Positions 1 through 10,827 are shown, numbered from the stretch's first letter. The stretch is DNA of 64,000 nucleotides from an uncultured Subdoligranulum sp. (GCF_963931595.1 NZ_OZ007030.1:2100481-2164480); one strand, 5' to 3'. Translations and numbers: made by a program. Notes: a model not told the origin generated them from the sequence alone.

Positions 1-1433
<1,433 letters not shown>

Positions 1434-2357
1434 TTACAGGTCGGCTTCCTCGTCGGCCCAGTCGTCGTCCTCCCAGTCATCGCCGCCCGGCTGTGCGCCG
1501 CCCACGATCTCGGTGATCTCCTGGGTGATGGCGGACTGACGGGCACGGTTGTAGTGCAGCGACAGTTCCTTCAGCAGGGACCGGGCGTTGTCGGTGGCGG
1601 TGTCCATAGCGTTCATGCGGGCGTTCTGCTCGGAGCAGAAGGACTCCACCAGCGTGCCGAACAGCAGCCCTTTCAGGTAGGAGGGCACGATGTGGTTGAG
1701 CACATGCTCGGGGGACGGCACATAGGTCACCACGTGCCGCTCACTGCCGTCGGCGCTGCGGCGGGGCTTCCAGGGGAAGGCGTCGCGGTCCAGGGGCAGC
1801 AGCTTGACGATCTTGGGCTCCATCTGCATGGGGGTGACCATCTCGGTGTAGACCACGTACACCTCATCCAGATGTCCCTTGCGGAACAGCTCGATGAAGG
1901 TATCGCCGATCTCCCGGGCACGGTAGACCGTGGGGTCCTGGGAGGTGTACATGAACTCGCCGTCGATGTTGACACCCTTGTGCTGGAAGTAGTTGCGGCC
2001 GGACTGGCCGATCAGAAACAGCGTGGGGTTCTCCACCTTGGCCATTTCCTCTTCCACCAGGCGCAGCACGTTGTGGTTGTAGGCGCCCGCCAGACCCTTG
2101 TCGCCGGTGATGACGATGTAGCCCACCTTGTGGGGATGGTCCGAACGGGTGTCGAAGTAGACATGGTCCACGCCGGCCGTGCGGTGCAGGATGTCGGAAA
2201 TGGTACGGGTGATCTTCTCAAAGTAGGGCTGCACGTCGGTCAGCTGACGGCGGGCCTTGCGCAGCTTGGAGGAGGAGATCAGATACATGGCGTTGGTGAT
2301 CTTGAGGGTCTGCTGCACGCTGTCGATGTGGGTGCGGATCTCCTTTATGCTTTCCAT
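1434..2357 (-). CDS. atpG: ATP synthase F1 gamma subunit
   Basis: Central rotor stalk of F1, 307 residues. The N-terminus [20 protein letters not shown] and the following [16 protein letters not shown] form the conserved first coiled-coil helix, and the conserved C-terminal helix lies around [18 protein letters not shown]. After that helix comes an acidic tail rich in Asp, Glu and Trp (about 20 residues), which is longer than in most gamma subunits. The start overlaps the end of the delta-alpha gene by 13 bases, indicating translational coupling. It lies between the alpha and beta genes, the usual order. Confidence 0.96.
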   Translation of the reverse strand: MESIKEIRTHIDSVQQTLKITNAMYLISSSKLRKARRQLTDVQPYFEKITRTISDILHRTAGVDHVYFDTRSDHPHKVGYIVITGDKGLAGAYNHNVLRLVEEEMAKVENPTLFLIGQSGRNYFQHKGVNIDGEFMYTSQDPTVYRAREIGDTFIELFRKGHLDEVYVVYTEMVTPMQMEPKIVKLLPLDRDAFPWKPRRSADGSERHVVTYVPSPEHVLNHIVPSYLKGLLFGTLVESFCSEQNARMNAMDTATDNARSLLKELSLHYNRARQSAITQEITEIVGGAQPGGDDWEDDDWADEEADL

Positions 2358-4387
2358 GTGGCGCTCACCTGCTCTTTGTAGCTCTGCAGCGTGGTGCGGA
2401 TCTGCTCGGTGGCGGTACCGGACAAAGCACCGGTCTCGTTGATCTCCTTCATCAGGTCAGCCTGCTCGCGCTCCAGCAGGTCGGCAAAATCCTTGGCGAA
2501 GGCGGCGGACTTCTCCACCGGCACATCGTTCAGCAGGCCGTTGGTGGCGATGTACAGGATGACCGCCTGGCGGGCCACCGTCATGGGCGTGCAGAGAGGC
2601 TGACGCAGCAGCGCCATCATCCGCTTGCCGTGATCCAGGGCCTGGCGGGTCTCGGCGTCCAGGTCGGAGCTGAACTGGGTGAAGACTTCCAGTTCACGGT
2701 ACCGGGCCAGGTCGATACGCAGGGTACCGGCGGTCTTCTTGATGGCCCGGGTCTGGGCGGCGCCGCCCACACGGGACACCGACAGACCCACGTTGACGGC
2801 CGGGCGCTGGCCCGAGAAGAACAGGCCGCTTTCCAGGTAGATCTGGCCGTCGGTGATGGAAATGACGTTGGTGGGAATGTAGGCCGAAACGTCGCCGGCC
2901 TGGGTCTCGACGATGGGCAGGGCCGTCATGGAACCGCCGCCGTACTCCTTGGTCAGGCGGCAGGCGCGCTCCAGCAGACGGGAATGCAGATAGAAAACGT
3001 CGCCGGGATAGGCTTCACGGCCGGGGGAACGGCGCAGCAGCAAGGACAGCGTACGGTAGGCCACCGCGTGCTTGGAAAGGTCATCGTAGACGATGAGCAC
3101 GTCCTTGCCCTTGGACATGAAATACTCGCCCATGGCAGCGCCCGCGTAGGGGGCGATGTACTGCATGGAAGCACCCTCGGCGGCGGGGGCCGACACGATG
3201 ATGCTGTACTCCATGGCGCCGTGCTTCTTCAGGGTCTCCCGCAGGCGGGCGACGGTGGAAGCCTTCTGGCCGATGGCCACGTAGATGCAGATCATGTTCT
3301 GACCCTTCTGGTTCAGAATGGCATCGGTGGCGATGGAGGTCTTGCCGGTCTGGCGGTCGCCGATGATCAGTTCGCGCTGGCCGCGGCCGATGGGCACCAT
3401 GGCGTCGATGGCCAGGATGCCGGTCTGCATGGGCTGGGTGACCGGTTCACGGCTGACTACGCCGGACGCCTCATGCTCGATGGGGCGGGTCTCGGTGCAG
3501 TTGACAGGGCCCAGGCCGTCGATGGGCTGGCCCAGGGCGTTGACGGTACGACCGATGAGGGCTTCGCCCACCGGCACGTCGGCGGGACGGCCGGTGCGGC
3601 GCACCAGGCTGCCCTCGGTCAGGCCCTCGGCGCTGCCCAGCAGCACCACGCCGGTGCGCTTGCGGCGCAGGTCCAGGATCAGACCGGCGGTGCCATTCTC
3701 GAACTCCACGCGCTCGCCGTAGACGGCGTGGCGCAGGCCGCTGACGTTGGCGATGCCGTCGCCGATCTCCATCACGCGGCCGGTCTCGGTGGCCATGGTA
3801 TCGCCGGCAGAACCGGAGAGGGCTTCCTTCATCTGGGCAGCCAGCTGATCCAGCGTGTCGTCGCTGCTGTTGGTGCTCTCGATGCCGCGGGCCAGACGGT
3901 CCAGACGGCCCTTGACGCTGCGGTCATAGGTCACACCGTCGATGTCCAGCACAAAACCGCCCAGCAGGCTGGGATCGATCTTGATCTGCAGCACCACGTT
4001 GCTGGCACCGCGCAGCTTGCAGGCCGCCTTGCGAACGGCCTCCTGGGTGGCCTGGTCCGGCTGGCGGGCGCAGGTCATCACACATTCCATACCGCCCTGG
4101 GCGTTCAGCGCCAGGCGGGAAAATTCCGGCAGGATCTCCGGCAGGGCGTTCAGATGACCTTCCGCCAGCAGCAGCTGCAGGAAGGCTTTCAGGGCGTCCT
4201 GACCGTCCAGCTGCGGCGCACCGGCCAGCAGCTCTTTCTTCTCGGCGTCGGTGGTGGCGTCGCTCAGCAGCACATTCCAGCGCTGGGTATCCGCCATCAG
4301 GGCATCGGCGGCAGCGCGCACGGCCCCCGCGTCGCCCTGGGCAGCCCCGAACAGGGCCGCAGCGTAACGCTCGGTCGCTTCGCTCAT
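2345..4387 (-). CDS. atpHA: Fused ATP synthase delta-alpha subunit
   Basis: One uninterrupted 680-codon frame encodes the delta (OSCP) subunit followed by the alpha subunit. Residues 1 to about 169 match delta: an N-terminal helical bundle, then [11 protein letters not shown] and a Arg-rich end near RLDRLARGI. From about 175 the alpha subunit begins with its N-terminal helix ([13 protein letters not shown]), then [16 protein letters not shown], the P-loop GDRQTGKT at 343-350, and the alpha C-terminal domain. The length equals a normal delta plus a normal alpha. No stop codon or well-spaced ribosome site lies at the join (near base 3870). ATG codons for Met186 and Met198 have no good ribosome site. 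The start overlaps atpF by ATGA. Fusion is seen directly; its effect on the 3:1 alpha:delta stoichiometry is unknown. Confidence 0.93.
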   Translation of the reverse strand: MSEATERYAAALFGAAQGDAGAVRAAADALMADTQRWNVLLSDATTDAEKKELLAGAPQLDGQDALKAFLQLLLAEGHLNALPEILPEFSRLALNAQGGMECVMTCARQPDQATQEAVRKAACKLRGASNVVLQIKIDPSLLGGFVLDIDGVTYDRSVKGRLDRLARGIESTNSSDDTLDQLAAQMKEALSGSAGDTMATETGRVMEIGDGIANVSGLRHAVYGERVEFENGTAGLILDLRRKRTGVVLLGSAEGLTEGSLVRRTGRPADVPVGEALIGRTVNALGQPIDGLGPVNCTETRPIEHEASGVVSREPVTQPMQTGILAIDAMVPIGRGQRELIIGDRQTGKTSIATDAILNQKGQNMICIYVAIGQKASTVARLRETLKKHGAMEYSIIVSAPAAEGASMQYIAPYAGAAMGEYFMSKGKDVLIVYDDLSKHAVAYRTLSLLLRRSPGREAYPGDVFYLHSRLLERACRLTKEYGGGSMTALPIVETQAGDVSAYIPTNVISITDGQIYLESGLFFSGQRPAVNVGLSVSRVGGAAQTRAIKKTAGTLRIDLARYRELEVFTQFSSDLDAETRQALDHGKRMMALLRQPLCTPMTVARQAVILYIATNGLLNDVPVEKSAAFAKDFADLLEREQADLMKEINETGALSGTATEQIRTTLQSYKEQVSATWKA

Positions 4388-4872
4388 GCCTGCTCACCCA
4401 CCTTTGCCAAGAATTCCTCCGCCAGCGCACGGTCGGAGTCGGTATCCAGCCGCTTGCCGGCCACCTCGGTGGCGGCCATCACGGCCAGATGGGCCACCTC
4501 ACCGCGGGCCGTACGCAGCATCTCGCTGCGCTCGGCCGCAATGCGGGCCTCGGCTTCCGCCGCCGTCTGCTTGGCGTCGGCTTCGGCCTGCGCCAGACGA
4601 TCGGCGTAGGCCACATCGGCACGGCGCTTGGCGTCCGCCACCAGTTCGGCGGCTTCCTGCCGGGCACCGGCCAGTTTCGTCTCATATTCCTGTTTGCTCT
4701 TCTGGGCCTCGGCGTTGTTCTTCGCGGCCTCTTCCACCTGGCTGCGGATCAGCTGTTCACGCTGCTCCAGCACGGCATTGATGCGCCCAAACAGGAATTT
4801 GCGGAAAAAGAAATACAAAATCAACAGGTTGACGATGGTAAAAAAGATCGTCCACGGCTGGAAATCCAGCAT
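4384..4872 (-). CDS. atpF: ATP synthase Fo subunit b
   Basis: Peripheral stalk subunit, 162 residues. One N-terminal membrane helix (about residues 7-24, [20 protein letters not shown]) is followed by a long Ala/Glu/Lys-rich coiled coil, typical of subunit b. It ends in an ATGA overlap with the fused delta-alpha gene, whose delta part it is expected to bind. Confidence 0.96.
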   Translation of the reverse strand: MLDFQPWTIFFTIVNLLILYFFFRKFLFGRINAVLEQREQLIRSQVEEAAKNNAEAQKSKQEYETKLAGARQEAAELVADAKRRADVAYADRLAQAEADAKQTAAEAEARIAAERSEMLRTARGEVAHLAVMAATEVAGKRLDTDSDRALAEEFLAKVGEQA

Positions 4873-4888
4873 TTGGGCACACCTCCTT

Positions 4889-5107
4889 TTAACCCACGAA
4901 GATGATGATCAGCGCGGTGATGAAACCGAAGATGGCAGTACCTTCTGCCATGGCGCAGCCCAGCAGCAGGGTGCTGTTGATCTTGCCGGAAGCTTCGGGC
5001 TGACGGGCGATGGCGTCGCTGGCGTGGCCGGTGGCGATGCCGATGCCGATACCGGCACCAAAACCGGTGAGAACTGCGAGACCTGCGGCGATGATTCCGA
5101 TAGACAT
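4889..5107 (-). CDS. atpE: ATP synthase Fo subunit c
   Basis: Rotor ring proteolipid, 72 residues, two membrane helices joined by the polar loop ARQPEASGK. The ion-binding carboxylate is Glu55 in AMAEGTAIFG. The first helix has Ile where sodium-binding rings carry Gln, and Gly56 follows Glu55 where they carry Ser. These two substitutions favour proton rather than sodium coupling (inference from the Ilyobacter/Propionigenium motif). The start at 5107 is chosen because AGGAGG lies just upstream; the longer upstream frame has no such support. Confidence 0.96.
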   Translation of the reverse strand: MSIGIIAAGLAVLTGFGAGIGIGIATGHASDAIARQPEASGKINSTLLLGCAMAEGTAIFGFITALIIIFVG

Positions 5108-5173
5108 AGTAGTTTCCTCCTGAAAGTTCTTTTCATGGGAGCGCGGCAAACGCCGCGCGGGTGGGGGCGGGGC

Positions 5174-5869
5174 TTACTCTTCTTCCTTGATGCCCTCGCC
5201 TGCGAACAGAGCGGTCAAAAAGACAAAGACAATGGTCTGGATGAGGCCGTCGAACAGATCAAAGTAGATGCAGAAGACGGCGGGTACCACGGCGGGTACC
5301 AGGTACTTGATGATCTCCATGATGATGAATGCGCCCAGGACGTTGCCGAACAGTCGCATGCAGAGCGCCAGCGGACGGATGGCGATTTCCATCAGGTTGA
5401 TGGGGACCAACACGGGCATGGGGTCGGCAAAACGCTTCAGGCCGCCGCGCAGACCGTTATAGCGGAACTGCGCACCGTAGATCAGCACCAGGCTCATGAA
5501 CGCCAGGGCGGCGGTCACGCTGACATCCTTGGTGGGGGGCGTCAGACCGAAAATGCTGATGATGTTTGCCAGGCCGATGTAAAGCGCCACGCTGCCCAGA
5601 TAGGGGGCAAAGGGCCGCCAGTGGGGGCCGATCGTATCCTTGACGAATCCGTTGAGGAACTCCACGGCGGATTCCAGCACGATCTGCAGCTTGCCGGGGT
5701 TGCTGACCTTCAGATTGCGGGTGGCCAGCAGCGTGAAGATGATCCAGAACGCCATAATGATCCAGGTCACCAGCACGGCCGAGCTGATGGGGATGCCGCC
5801 GAGGACCGGGATCGTAAACGCGGTTTCGTTGGCAAGCGCATCAACCAGGGCTTCTTTAAAACCTTCCAA
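5174..5869 (-). CDS. atpB: ATP synthase Fo subunit a
   Basis: Stator channel subunit, 231 residues, with about five to six membrane helices. The essential Arg of the a/c interface is in CMRLFGNVLGAF. The start codon is TTG, preceded by GAGGTG at a normal distance. It is the first gene of the operon; no atpI or atpZ precedes it, because the next gene upstream is on the opposite strand. Confidence 0.95.
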   Translation of the reverse strand: MEGFKEALVDALANETAFTIPVLGGIPISSAVLVTWIIMAFWIIFTLLATRNLKVSNPGKLQIVLESAVEFLNGFVKDTIGPHWRPFAPYLGSVALYIGLANIISIFGLTPPTKDVSVTAALAFMSLVLIYGAQFRYNGLRGGLKRFADPMPVLVPINLMEIAIRPLALCMRLFGNVLGAFIIMEIIKYLVPAVVPAVFCIYFDLFDGLIQTIVFVFLTALFAGEGIKEEE

Positions 5870-5894
5870 ACTTGTTCACCTCTTTTTCGTCTTT

Positions 5895-5923
5895 ATCTTA
5901 CGCCGGGCGGTGCGCCGTGGTAA
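5895..5923 (-). promoter_or_regulatory. Predicted promoter of the atp operon
   Basis: On the minus strand, TTACCA, 17 bases, then TAAGAT, about 30 bases upstream of atpB. It is a fair match to a vegetative sigma promoter and lies in the gap between the divergent atpB and the sensor kinase. Confidence 0.5.
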
Positions 5924-6001
5924 GGCTTACGAAAATAAAAAAAACAAAACCGTGCAAAGGGTCACATTTCCCGCCCGGCCGCGGAGAAACTTTGTGCAAG
6001 A

Positions 6002-6030
6002 TTGACGATTCTGTGGGAAGGTGGTATCAT
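6002..6030 (+). promoter_or_regulatory. Predicted promoter of the sensor kinase operon
   Basis: TTGACG, 17 bases, TATCAT, about 40 bases upstream of the kinase start. Strong vegetative-type spacing and match. Confidence 0.65.
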
Positions 6031-6068
6031 TACCGCAGAATCTGTCCTATTCTATAAAGGAGGGCCGT

Positions 6069-7691
6069 ATGGAAAAGAAGTCGACCGGCCATACCGTCTA
6101 CCATCAGATCCGCCGGGTATCGGTGCTGGGCATCCTGGTGGCCATGGTGCTGGCCACCGGCGCCGGCCTGTCCCTCAACCTCATGCAGGAGCGGCGCTCC
6201 CGCAACGATACCCTCATCACCGCTGTGCAGGCGGTATCCCACACGCTGACCATCACCGACGGCGACGACCCGGGACGCCTTATGGAGTACGTCAACCGCA
6301 CGGTGCAGGGCATCTCAGGCATCGACCTGTTCGCCGTCTACGACGCCGAGGGGCAGCCCGTCTACCTGCAGGATGTCACCGGCAGCACCGACGGCGTCGA
6401 CGCGCTGGAACCGCTGGATGAGACCCTCATGGGCAAGCTGTCCTCCTCGGAGAATGCCCTGCTGGACGACGCCCGCGCCCCCCAGGGGGCCGACCACTGT
6501 GCCTACGCCGCAGTCTACCGGACGGACGGCACCGTCAAGGGCTATGTGATGGCGGGGCTGTATCTCAGCTCCATCCGCTCCACCGGCCTGCGCACGCTGG
6601 GGGTGTATCTGCTCATTGGGGCGGCGGCCCTGGGCGTGGGCGCCTTTCTGAGCCTGCGGCTGGCCCAGCGCATCAAGAGCGACCTGCTGGGCTATGAGCC
6701 GGATGCCTTCCGGGATTTGTTCCTGCGTCGGATGGAGCTGCTGGACGCCCTGGACGAAGGTCTTCTGGCCATCGACCGGGAGGAGCGCATCATCTACATC
6801 AACCGCGCCGCCGCCGAGATGCTCTCCCTTGACAAGAGCGCCGTCATCGGCAAGGCGCTGTCCGAGGTCTATCCCCAGTCCACCATTCCCCGGGTCATCC
6901 ACACCGAACAGCCGGAGTACAACATCGGTCTGGAATCGCTGCACCATGTGCGGATCCTCTCCGACCGGATGCCGGTGCGCCGGGACGGCCAGATCGTGGG
7001 CGCCGTGGCCATCTTCCGCAACCGCACCGAGGTGGCTCACCTGGCCCGGGAGCTCACCGGCGTGCAGCACATGGTGGAGGCCATGCGCGCCTACACCCAC
7101 GAATTCATGAATAAACTCCACGTCATCCTGGGGCTCTTGCAGCTGGGCGAGGCCAAGCAGGCCGAGGACTACGTGCTCCAGCTGACCCAGACCAAGGCGC
7201 TTTCGGTGGGGCGGATCTCCCAGAGCATCGCCGAACCGTCGGTGGCCGCCCTGCTCATCGGCAAGAGCTGCCGGGCGGCGGAGCTGGGCGTACGGCTGAC
7301 GCTGGACCCCGAGAGCCATCTCAGCGCCGACACCCACTACCTGCCCGCCTCGGGGATGATCACCATTCTGGGCAACCTGATCGAGAACGCCTTTGACGCC
7401 TTCGGCAACGCTCCCTCCGACATCCTCCACGAGATCGATGTCTCGGTGCGGGAGAGCGAGCGCGGCCTGATCCTGAGCGTGGACGACAACGCCTGCGGCA
7501 TGCCGGAGGAGATCCGCGAGCACATCTTTGAGCGGGGCAGCACCTCCAAGGGGGAGGGCCACGGCACCGGACTGTTCCTGGTGAAGAGCGTGGTGGATGC
7601 CTACGGCGGCGAGATCCGGGTGGAATCCACCCAGGGTGTGGGCAGTTCCTTCATCATCACTTTCCGTCCGCCCCAGCAGGCGGACACCTGA
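6069..7691 (+). CDS. Sensor histidine kinase, CitA/DcuS family
   Basis: Membrane sensor kinase, 540 residues. It has a first membrane helix (about 10-32), an extracytoplasmic sensing domain, a second membrane helix (about 176-198), a cytoplasmic PAS domain (GLLAIDREERIIYINRA), the phospho-acceptor His344 in HEFMNKLHVILGLLQLG, and an ATPase domain with N-box ENAFDAF and GHGTGLFLVKSV. This order and the H-box type match the CitA/DcuS family, whose members sense citrate or C4-dicarboxylates. The start at 6069 has GGAGGG upstream; the upstream in-frame codons overlap the promoter. It is followed 14 bases later by its regulator. Confidence 0.9.
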   Translation: MEKKSTGHTVYHQIRRVSVLGILVAMVLATGAGLSLNLMQERRSRNDTLITAVQAVSHTLTITDGDDPGRLMEYVNRTVQGISGIDLFAVYDAEGQPVYLQDVTGSTDGVDALEPLDETLMGKLSSSENALLDDARAPQGADHCAYAAVYRTDGTVKGYVMAGLYLSSIRSTGLRTLGVYLLIGAAALGVGAFLSLRLAQRIKSDLLGYEPDAFRDLFLRRMELLDALDEGLLAIDREERIIYINRAAAEMLSLDKSAVIGKALSEVYPQSTIPRVIHTEQPEYNIGLESLHHVRILSDRMPVRRDGQIVGAVAIFRNRTEVAHLARELTGVQHMVEAMRAYTHEFMNKLHVILGLLQLGEAKQAEDYVLQLTQTKALSVGRISQSIAEPSVAALLIGKSCRAAELGVRLTLDPESHLSADTHYLPASGMITILGNLIENAFDAFGNAPSDILHEIDVSVRESERGLILSVDDNACGMPEEIREHIFERGSTSKGEGHGTGLFLVKSVVDAYGGEIRVESTQGVGSSFIITFRPPQQADT

Positions 7692-7705
7692 GAGAGAGGT
7701 CATTC

Positions 7706-8371
7706 ATGTATACCGTTGTCATTGTGGAAGACGATCCCATGATCACCGAACTGAACCGCCGCTACGCCGAGAAGGACGGCCGGTTCACCGTGACCCAGAC
7801 CTTCAGCCAGCCCCGCCGGGCGCTGGACTGGCTGCGGCACAACCCCGCCGACCTGGTGATTCTGGATTTCTACATGCCCCAGATGAACGGGCTGGAATTT
7901 CTGCGGGCGGTGCGGGCCGCCGGGGTGGAGTCCGACGTGATCATGATCACCGCCGCCAACGATGCCGCCACCGTGGAGGCGCTGACCCGGCTGGGGGTGG
8001 TGGACTATCTGGTAAAGCCCTTCGCCTACGAGCGGTTCTGCCGGGCGCTGGACGCCTTCTGCCGCCGGCGCAGCGCCATGCGGGGAAGTCTCGACCAGAA
8101 CGCCCTGGACAATCTGCTCCACGCGGTCCCTCCTGCCCCCGCCGCCCTGCCCAAGGGCATGCAGCCCCAGACCCAGGAGCGGGTGCTGGCCTGCATGCGG
8201 CAGAATCCCGGCCACGCCTTCACCTGCGAGGAAATTGCCGCCGCATCGGGACTTTCGGTGGTGACGGTGCGCCGCTATATGAGTTTTCTGGCCCAGCAGG
8301 GGCAGGTATCCGGGGATATGAACTACGGCACCGGCGGCCGCCCCTGCCTGGTCTACCGGCTGATGGGCTGA
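7706..8371 (+). CDS. Response regulator, CitB/DcuR family
   Basis: Cytoplasmic partner of the preceding kinase, 221 residues. The receiver domain has acidic residues Glu8, Asp9 and Asp10, phosphorylatable Asp54 in LVILDFYMP, and Lys104 in DYLVKPF. The C-terminal half has a helix-turn-helix (EEIAAASGLSVVTVRRYMSF) of the CitB/DcuR type. Targets are not shown by the sequence. The anion permease at 10948 is the nearest plausible transporter, but this link is inference only. Confidence 0.92.
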   Translation: MYTVVIVEDDPMITELNRRYAEKDGRFTVTQTFSQPRRALDWLRHNPADLVILDFYMPQMNGLEFLRAVRAAGVESDVIMITAANDAATVEALTRLGVVDYLVKPFAYERFCRALDAFCRRRSAMRGSLDQNALDNLLHAVPPAPAALPKGMQPQTQERVLACMRQNPGHAFTCEEIAAASGLSVVTVRRYMSFLAQQGQVSGDMNYGTGGRPCLVYRLMG

Positions 8372-8382
8372 AGATACAGAAG

Positions 8383-8421
8383 AACCGCCGCGCCTTTTGC
8401 AGGGCGCGGCGGTTGACTTTT
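8383..8421 (+). terminator. Terminator after the response regulator
   Basis: Perfect 12-bp stem AACCGCCGCGCC/GGCGCGGCGGTT, 8-base loop, followed after GAC by TTTT. Its right arm overlaps the -35 box of the next promoter. Confidence 0.7.
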
Positions 8422-8441
8422 GGGTCAAAAAGTTTTATACT
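8413..8441 (+). promoter_or_regulatory. Predicted promoter of the GtrA-like gene
   Basis: TTGACT, 17 bases, TATACT. It overlaps the end of the preceding terminator stem. Confidence 0.65.
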
Positions 8442-8527
8442 GACTGCTGTACGTTGTTTTTCTATCGTCGGGGCCGGGACCTCTCGCAGGACCTGCCCCG
8501 CGTTGTCTTGTGGAAAGGATGTTTCCT

Positions 8528-8938
8528 ATGAGTTCCGGCAAAGCCGCGGCGGTGCGCTCCTTCGGGAAGTTTTCCGCCTCGTCCCTCTCCTCCAGCGTGG
8601 TGGACCTGGCTGCCTTCACGGTGCTGTGCGCCCTGCTGCGGCCCTATCTGCAGGAGGGACTGGCCATCGTGGCCGCCACCATTCTGGCGCGGGTGCTCTC
8701 CTCGCTGTGCAACTATCTGCTGAACTACTTCCTTGTCTTCCACAGCCACACCGCCCACGGAAAATCCGCCAGCCTCTACACCGTCATCACGGTGGTGAAA
8801 ACGATGGCCAGCGCCCTGCTGGTGGCCTTCCTGGCAGGGCTGCTGCCCGCCGGGGTGCCCGAACTGGCCGTGAAGATCCCGGTGGATGTAGCCCTCTTCT
8901 TCCTGAACTACCTGGCCCAGAAAGCCTTTGTCTATTAA
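8528..8938 (+). CDS. GtrA-family membrane protein
   Basis: Small integral membrane protein of 136 residues with four predicted membrane helices, of the GtrA/DPMS family. Members are thought to move lipid-linked sugars across the membrane or assist glycosyltransferases in wall polysaccharide or teichoic acid glycosylation. The family pattern SSVVDLAAF at the start and RVLSSLCNYLLNYFLVF in helix two are visible. The start at 8528 is chosen because AAAGGA lies 8 bases upstream; the ATG at 8519 falls inside that site. Monocistronic, between a promoter and a terminator. No glycosyltransferase is adjacent, so its substrate is unknown. Confidence 0.85.
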   Translation: MSSGKAAAVRSFGKFSASSLSSSVVDLAAFTVLCALLRPYLQEGLAIVAATILARVLSSLCNYLLNYFLVFHSHTAHGKSASLYTVITVVKTMASALLVAFLAGLLPAGVPELAVKIPVDVALFFLNYLAQKAFVY

Positions 8939-8954
8939 AATTGCCGCAAAAACA

Positions 8955-8982
8955 CCCGGTGCACTGCACCGGGCATTTTTTA
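8955..8982. terminator. Terminator between convergent genes
   Basis: 7-bp stem CCCGGTG/CACCGGG with a 5-base loop, followed by CATTTTTT on the plus strand. It serves the GtrA-like gene and abuts the stop codon of the convergent gene. Confidence 0.7.
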
Positions 8983-9741
8983 TGCTATATCGCTCGTGGC
9001 CACCGGACCCGATTCCACCACCATGTCCAGCAGTTCCTCGTGGCTGTTGTACCCGTCCATGGGCACCAGCGTCACATCGTAGTAGGTCACCGGCAGGTTG
9101 TTTGCCTCCATCACCTGCTTGACGGTATGCAGCACATTGTCCAGGTCCTCCTGTGCCGGGGCGCCGTCCCACAGCACCTGCAGGCAGATCCGGCTGGGCA
9201 CCTTCTGCAGCACGGAGGGATCGAAGGAGCCATCCAGCGGGAAGTTTTCCAAATAGTTTTCCGGCGTCGAGCGCCCCGAACCGTCCCCGTCCGGCTCCCA
9301 GGCCAGGTCCAGCTCCACCGTGCCCATTTCACCGCCGTAGACACCGGCCAGCGTCAGTTCGGGGGCGTCCCGGGCAAGGATTTTGGCGATTTTATCGGCA
9401 CCTTCCTCCCCCATGCGATAGCAGGTATTCCAGCGGTTTTCCACCTGTTCTTCAGCCCGATCTTCGGTGAAGAGCCAGAAATTCGTTGTCACGTCAAAAT
9501 GGGTATCGGTGCTGGTCGCCGACTGTACCGTTGCCCCGTAGCGGAAAAACTGCCCGCTGTAGCTGGATGTCACATGAAATTTCTGCCCGGGGTAAAGGGT
9601 TTCGGCCCGGTGCAGCGCGCGGCCTTCCGCCCAGGCACGGCTGAGGGGGTCCCCGGTGAAGGCATCCACCGCCAGCAGCAAACAAAGAATGATGAGGATG
9701 CCCGCCGCACCGGCCAGGCGCTTTTTGGTCTTGGTTTTCAT
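8980..9741 (-). CDS. Membrane-anchored protein, YfjL-like, last gene of an ECF sigma operon
   Basis: 253 residues with one N-terminal membrane helix (GILIILCLLLAVDAFTGDP) and a large extracytoplasmic domain. The DP after the helix, YPGQKF and the later TDTHF segment resemble Bacillus YfjL-type proteins of unknown function; this is a similarity from memory and not certain. The start at 9741 overlaps the anti-sigma gene by ATGA. The link to the sigma and anti-sigma genes suggests an envelope-related role, by inference only. Confidence 0.7.
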   Translation of the reverse strand: MKTKTKKRLAGAAGILIILCLLLAVDAFTGDPLSRAWAEGRALHRAETLYPGQKFHVTSSYSGQFFRYGATVQSATSTDTHFDVTTNFWLFTEDRAEEQVENRWNTCYRMGEEGADKIAKILARDAPELTLAGVYGGEMGTVELDLAWEPDGDGSGRSTPENYLENFPLDGSFDPSVLQKVPSRICLQVLWDGAPAQEDLDNVLHTVKQVMEANNLPVTYYDVTLVPMDGYNSHEELLDMVVESGPVATSDIA

Positions 9742-10322
9742 TTTGTTTTCCCTCCAAAGGCATATTTGAGCAGCGCAGCAGCCAGCGCTCCGATGAGGCA
9801 GAGCACCCCCACGATGGCAGCCCCCGCCAGGGCGGAGGTGAGCCAGGCCACGGTACCGTTTGTTTCCGGTACAAAGTACCGGCGGGTATCCACCAGATTG
9901 AACACCGCCCAGAGCACCGCGGCCAGCGGCGGTATCACCCGCCATACCCGGCCGCCCATCCAGTAGGTAAACCCGCTGACAAAGGGGAAAATCAGCACAA
10001 AGAGCAGCCCGCCGAGGAACTGGATGCGGCTGCTGGCCATCCCCCAGACAAGGCCGCAGACAATAAATGTCACCAGCCAGCCGTTGACCCGGTCCCGCAG
10101 CCTGCGCACCACCTTTTCATCGTCGGGCAGTGGGGCGGGGGTGCTGTTCTCCCCCGCTTCGGGCCAGAGGGCACGACAGGCTTCGCAATGCTCCAGATGG
10201 GCCCGGACGGCCGCCTCGCTCTCGGGGCTGGCCACCCCGTCCTGCACCAGCGGCAGCAGGTCGCGGCAGATTTCACAGGACAGCGTCACGGGAGGTTCGT
10301 GGGCTTTTTTCGGTTCGGACAT
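9738..10322 (-). CDS. Putative anti-sigma factor with zinc-finger domain
   Basis: 194 residues. The N-terminal cytoplasmic part has CEIC, then AHLEHCEAC, which gives the His-x3-Cys-x2-Cys pattern of the ZAS (zf-HC2) anti-sigma domain. Four predicted membrane helices follow. It starts one base after the stop codon of the ECF sigma gene and overlaps the next gene by ATGA, so the three are one operon. Its expected role is to hold the sigma factor inactive at the membrane until a signal releases it. Confidence 0.85.
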   Translation of the reverse strand: MSEPKKAHEPPVTLSCEICRDLLPLVQDGVASPESEAAVRAHLEHCEACRALWPEAGENSTPAPLPDDEKVVRRLRDRVNGWLVTFIVCGLVWGMASSRIQFLGGLLFVLIFPFVSGFTYWMGGRVWRVIPPLAAVLWAVFNLVDTRRYFVPETNGTVAWLTSALAGAAIVGVLCLIGALAAALLKYAFGGKTK

Positions 10323-10323
10323 A

Positions 10324-10827
10324 TCAGTACCCCTCCTTTTGTAGGATTTTTTGCAGCGCGGCCCGGGTGCGGTGTTCCACCACCCGCGCCGAGGATTCGG
10401 TGATCTGCAATCGCTGGGCGATCTCGGCGTAGGAATACCCCTGCGCCCGCAGCTCCACCACCTGCCGGGACCGGGGATTCATCTCCGCCAGGGCCCGCCG
10501 CACCCCTTCCAGGGCGCGGCGGGCGTCGGTGACTTCGGCCAGGGTATCCTGCCCGAGACACCGCTCCAGCATTGCCTCAGGATCGTCCAGACTGACGGTG
10601 TCCCGCCGTTTGCGCAGGCTTTCCAGCCAGATGTTGCGGGCGATACCGAAGAGCCAGGTCTTTACCGCGCAATCTCCCCGGAAGGTGGGCAGCCGCCGCA
10701 GCGCACGAAGGAAGGTTTCGCTGAGCAGGTCCTCGGCCTCGGCCGTATCCCGGGTCAGATGGCATAAGTAGCGGTAGAGGTCGGCGCGGTACAGATTGTA
10801 GAGCGTTTCCAGTTCCGGCAGCTTCAC
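10324..10827 (-). CDS. ECF-type RNA polymerase sigma factor
   Basis: 167 residues with sigma region 2 (RADLYRYLCHLTRDTAEAED, then LLSETFLRALRRLPTFRG) and region 4 (MNPRSRQVVELRAQGYSYAE, then a helix-turn-helix), separated by a short linker. The start codon is GTG, with AAAGGAGG upstream. It is the first gene of a sigma/anti-sigma/membrane protein operon, so it is probably autoregulated. No clear ECF promoter could be fixed upstream by eye. Confidence 0.92.
   Translation of the reverse strand: MKLPELETLYNLYRADLYRYLCHLTRDTAEAEDLLSETFLRALRRLPTFRGDCAVKTWLFGIARNIWLESLRKRRDTVSLDDPEAMLERCLGQDTLAEVTDARRALEGVRRALAEMNPRSRQVVELRAQGYSYAEIAQRLQITESSARVVEHRTRAALQKILQKEGY

Noticed and set aside
3790..3870. 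Separate alpha-subunit gene starting at Met186 or Met198 of the fused frame
   Set aside because: Neither ATG has a ribosome site at usable spacing, and starting there would remove the N-terminal alpha helix that normally binds delta.
4889..5107. Sodium-driven ATP synthase
   Set aside because: The c subunit keeps the Glu but lacks the Gln and Ser ligands of sodium-binding rings, so proton coupling is the better call.
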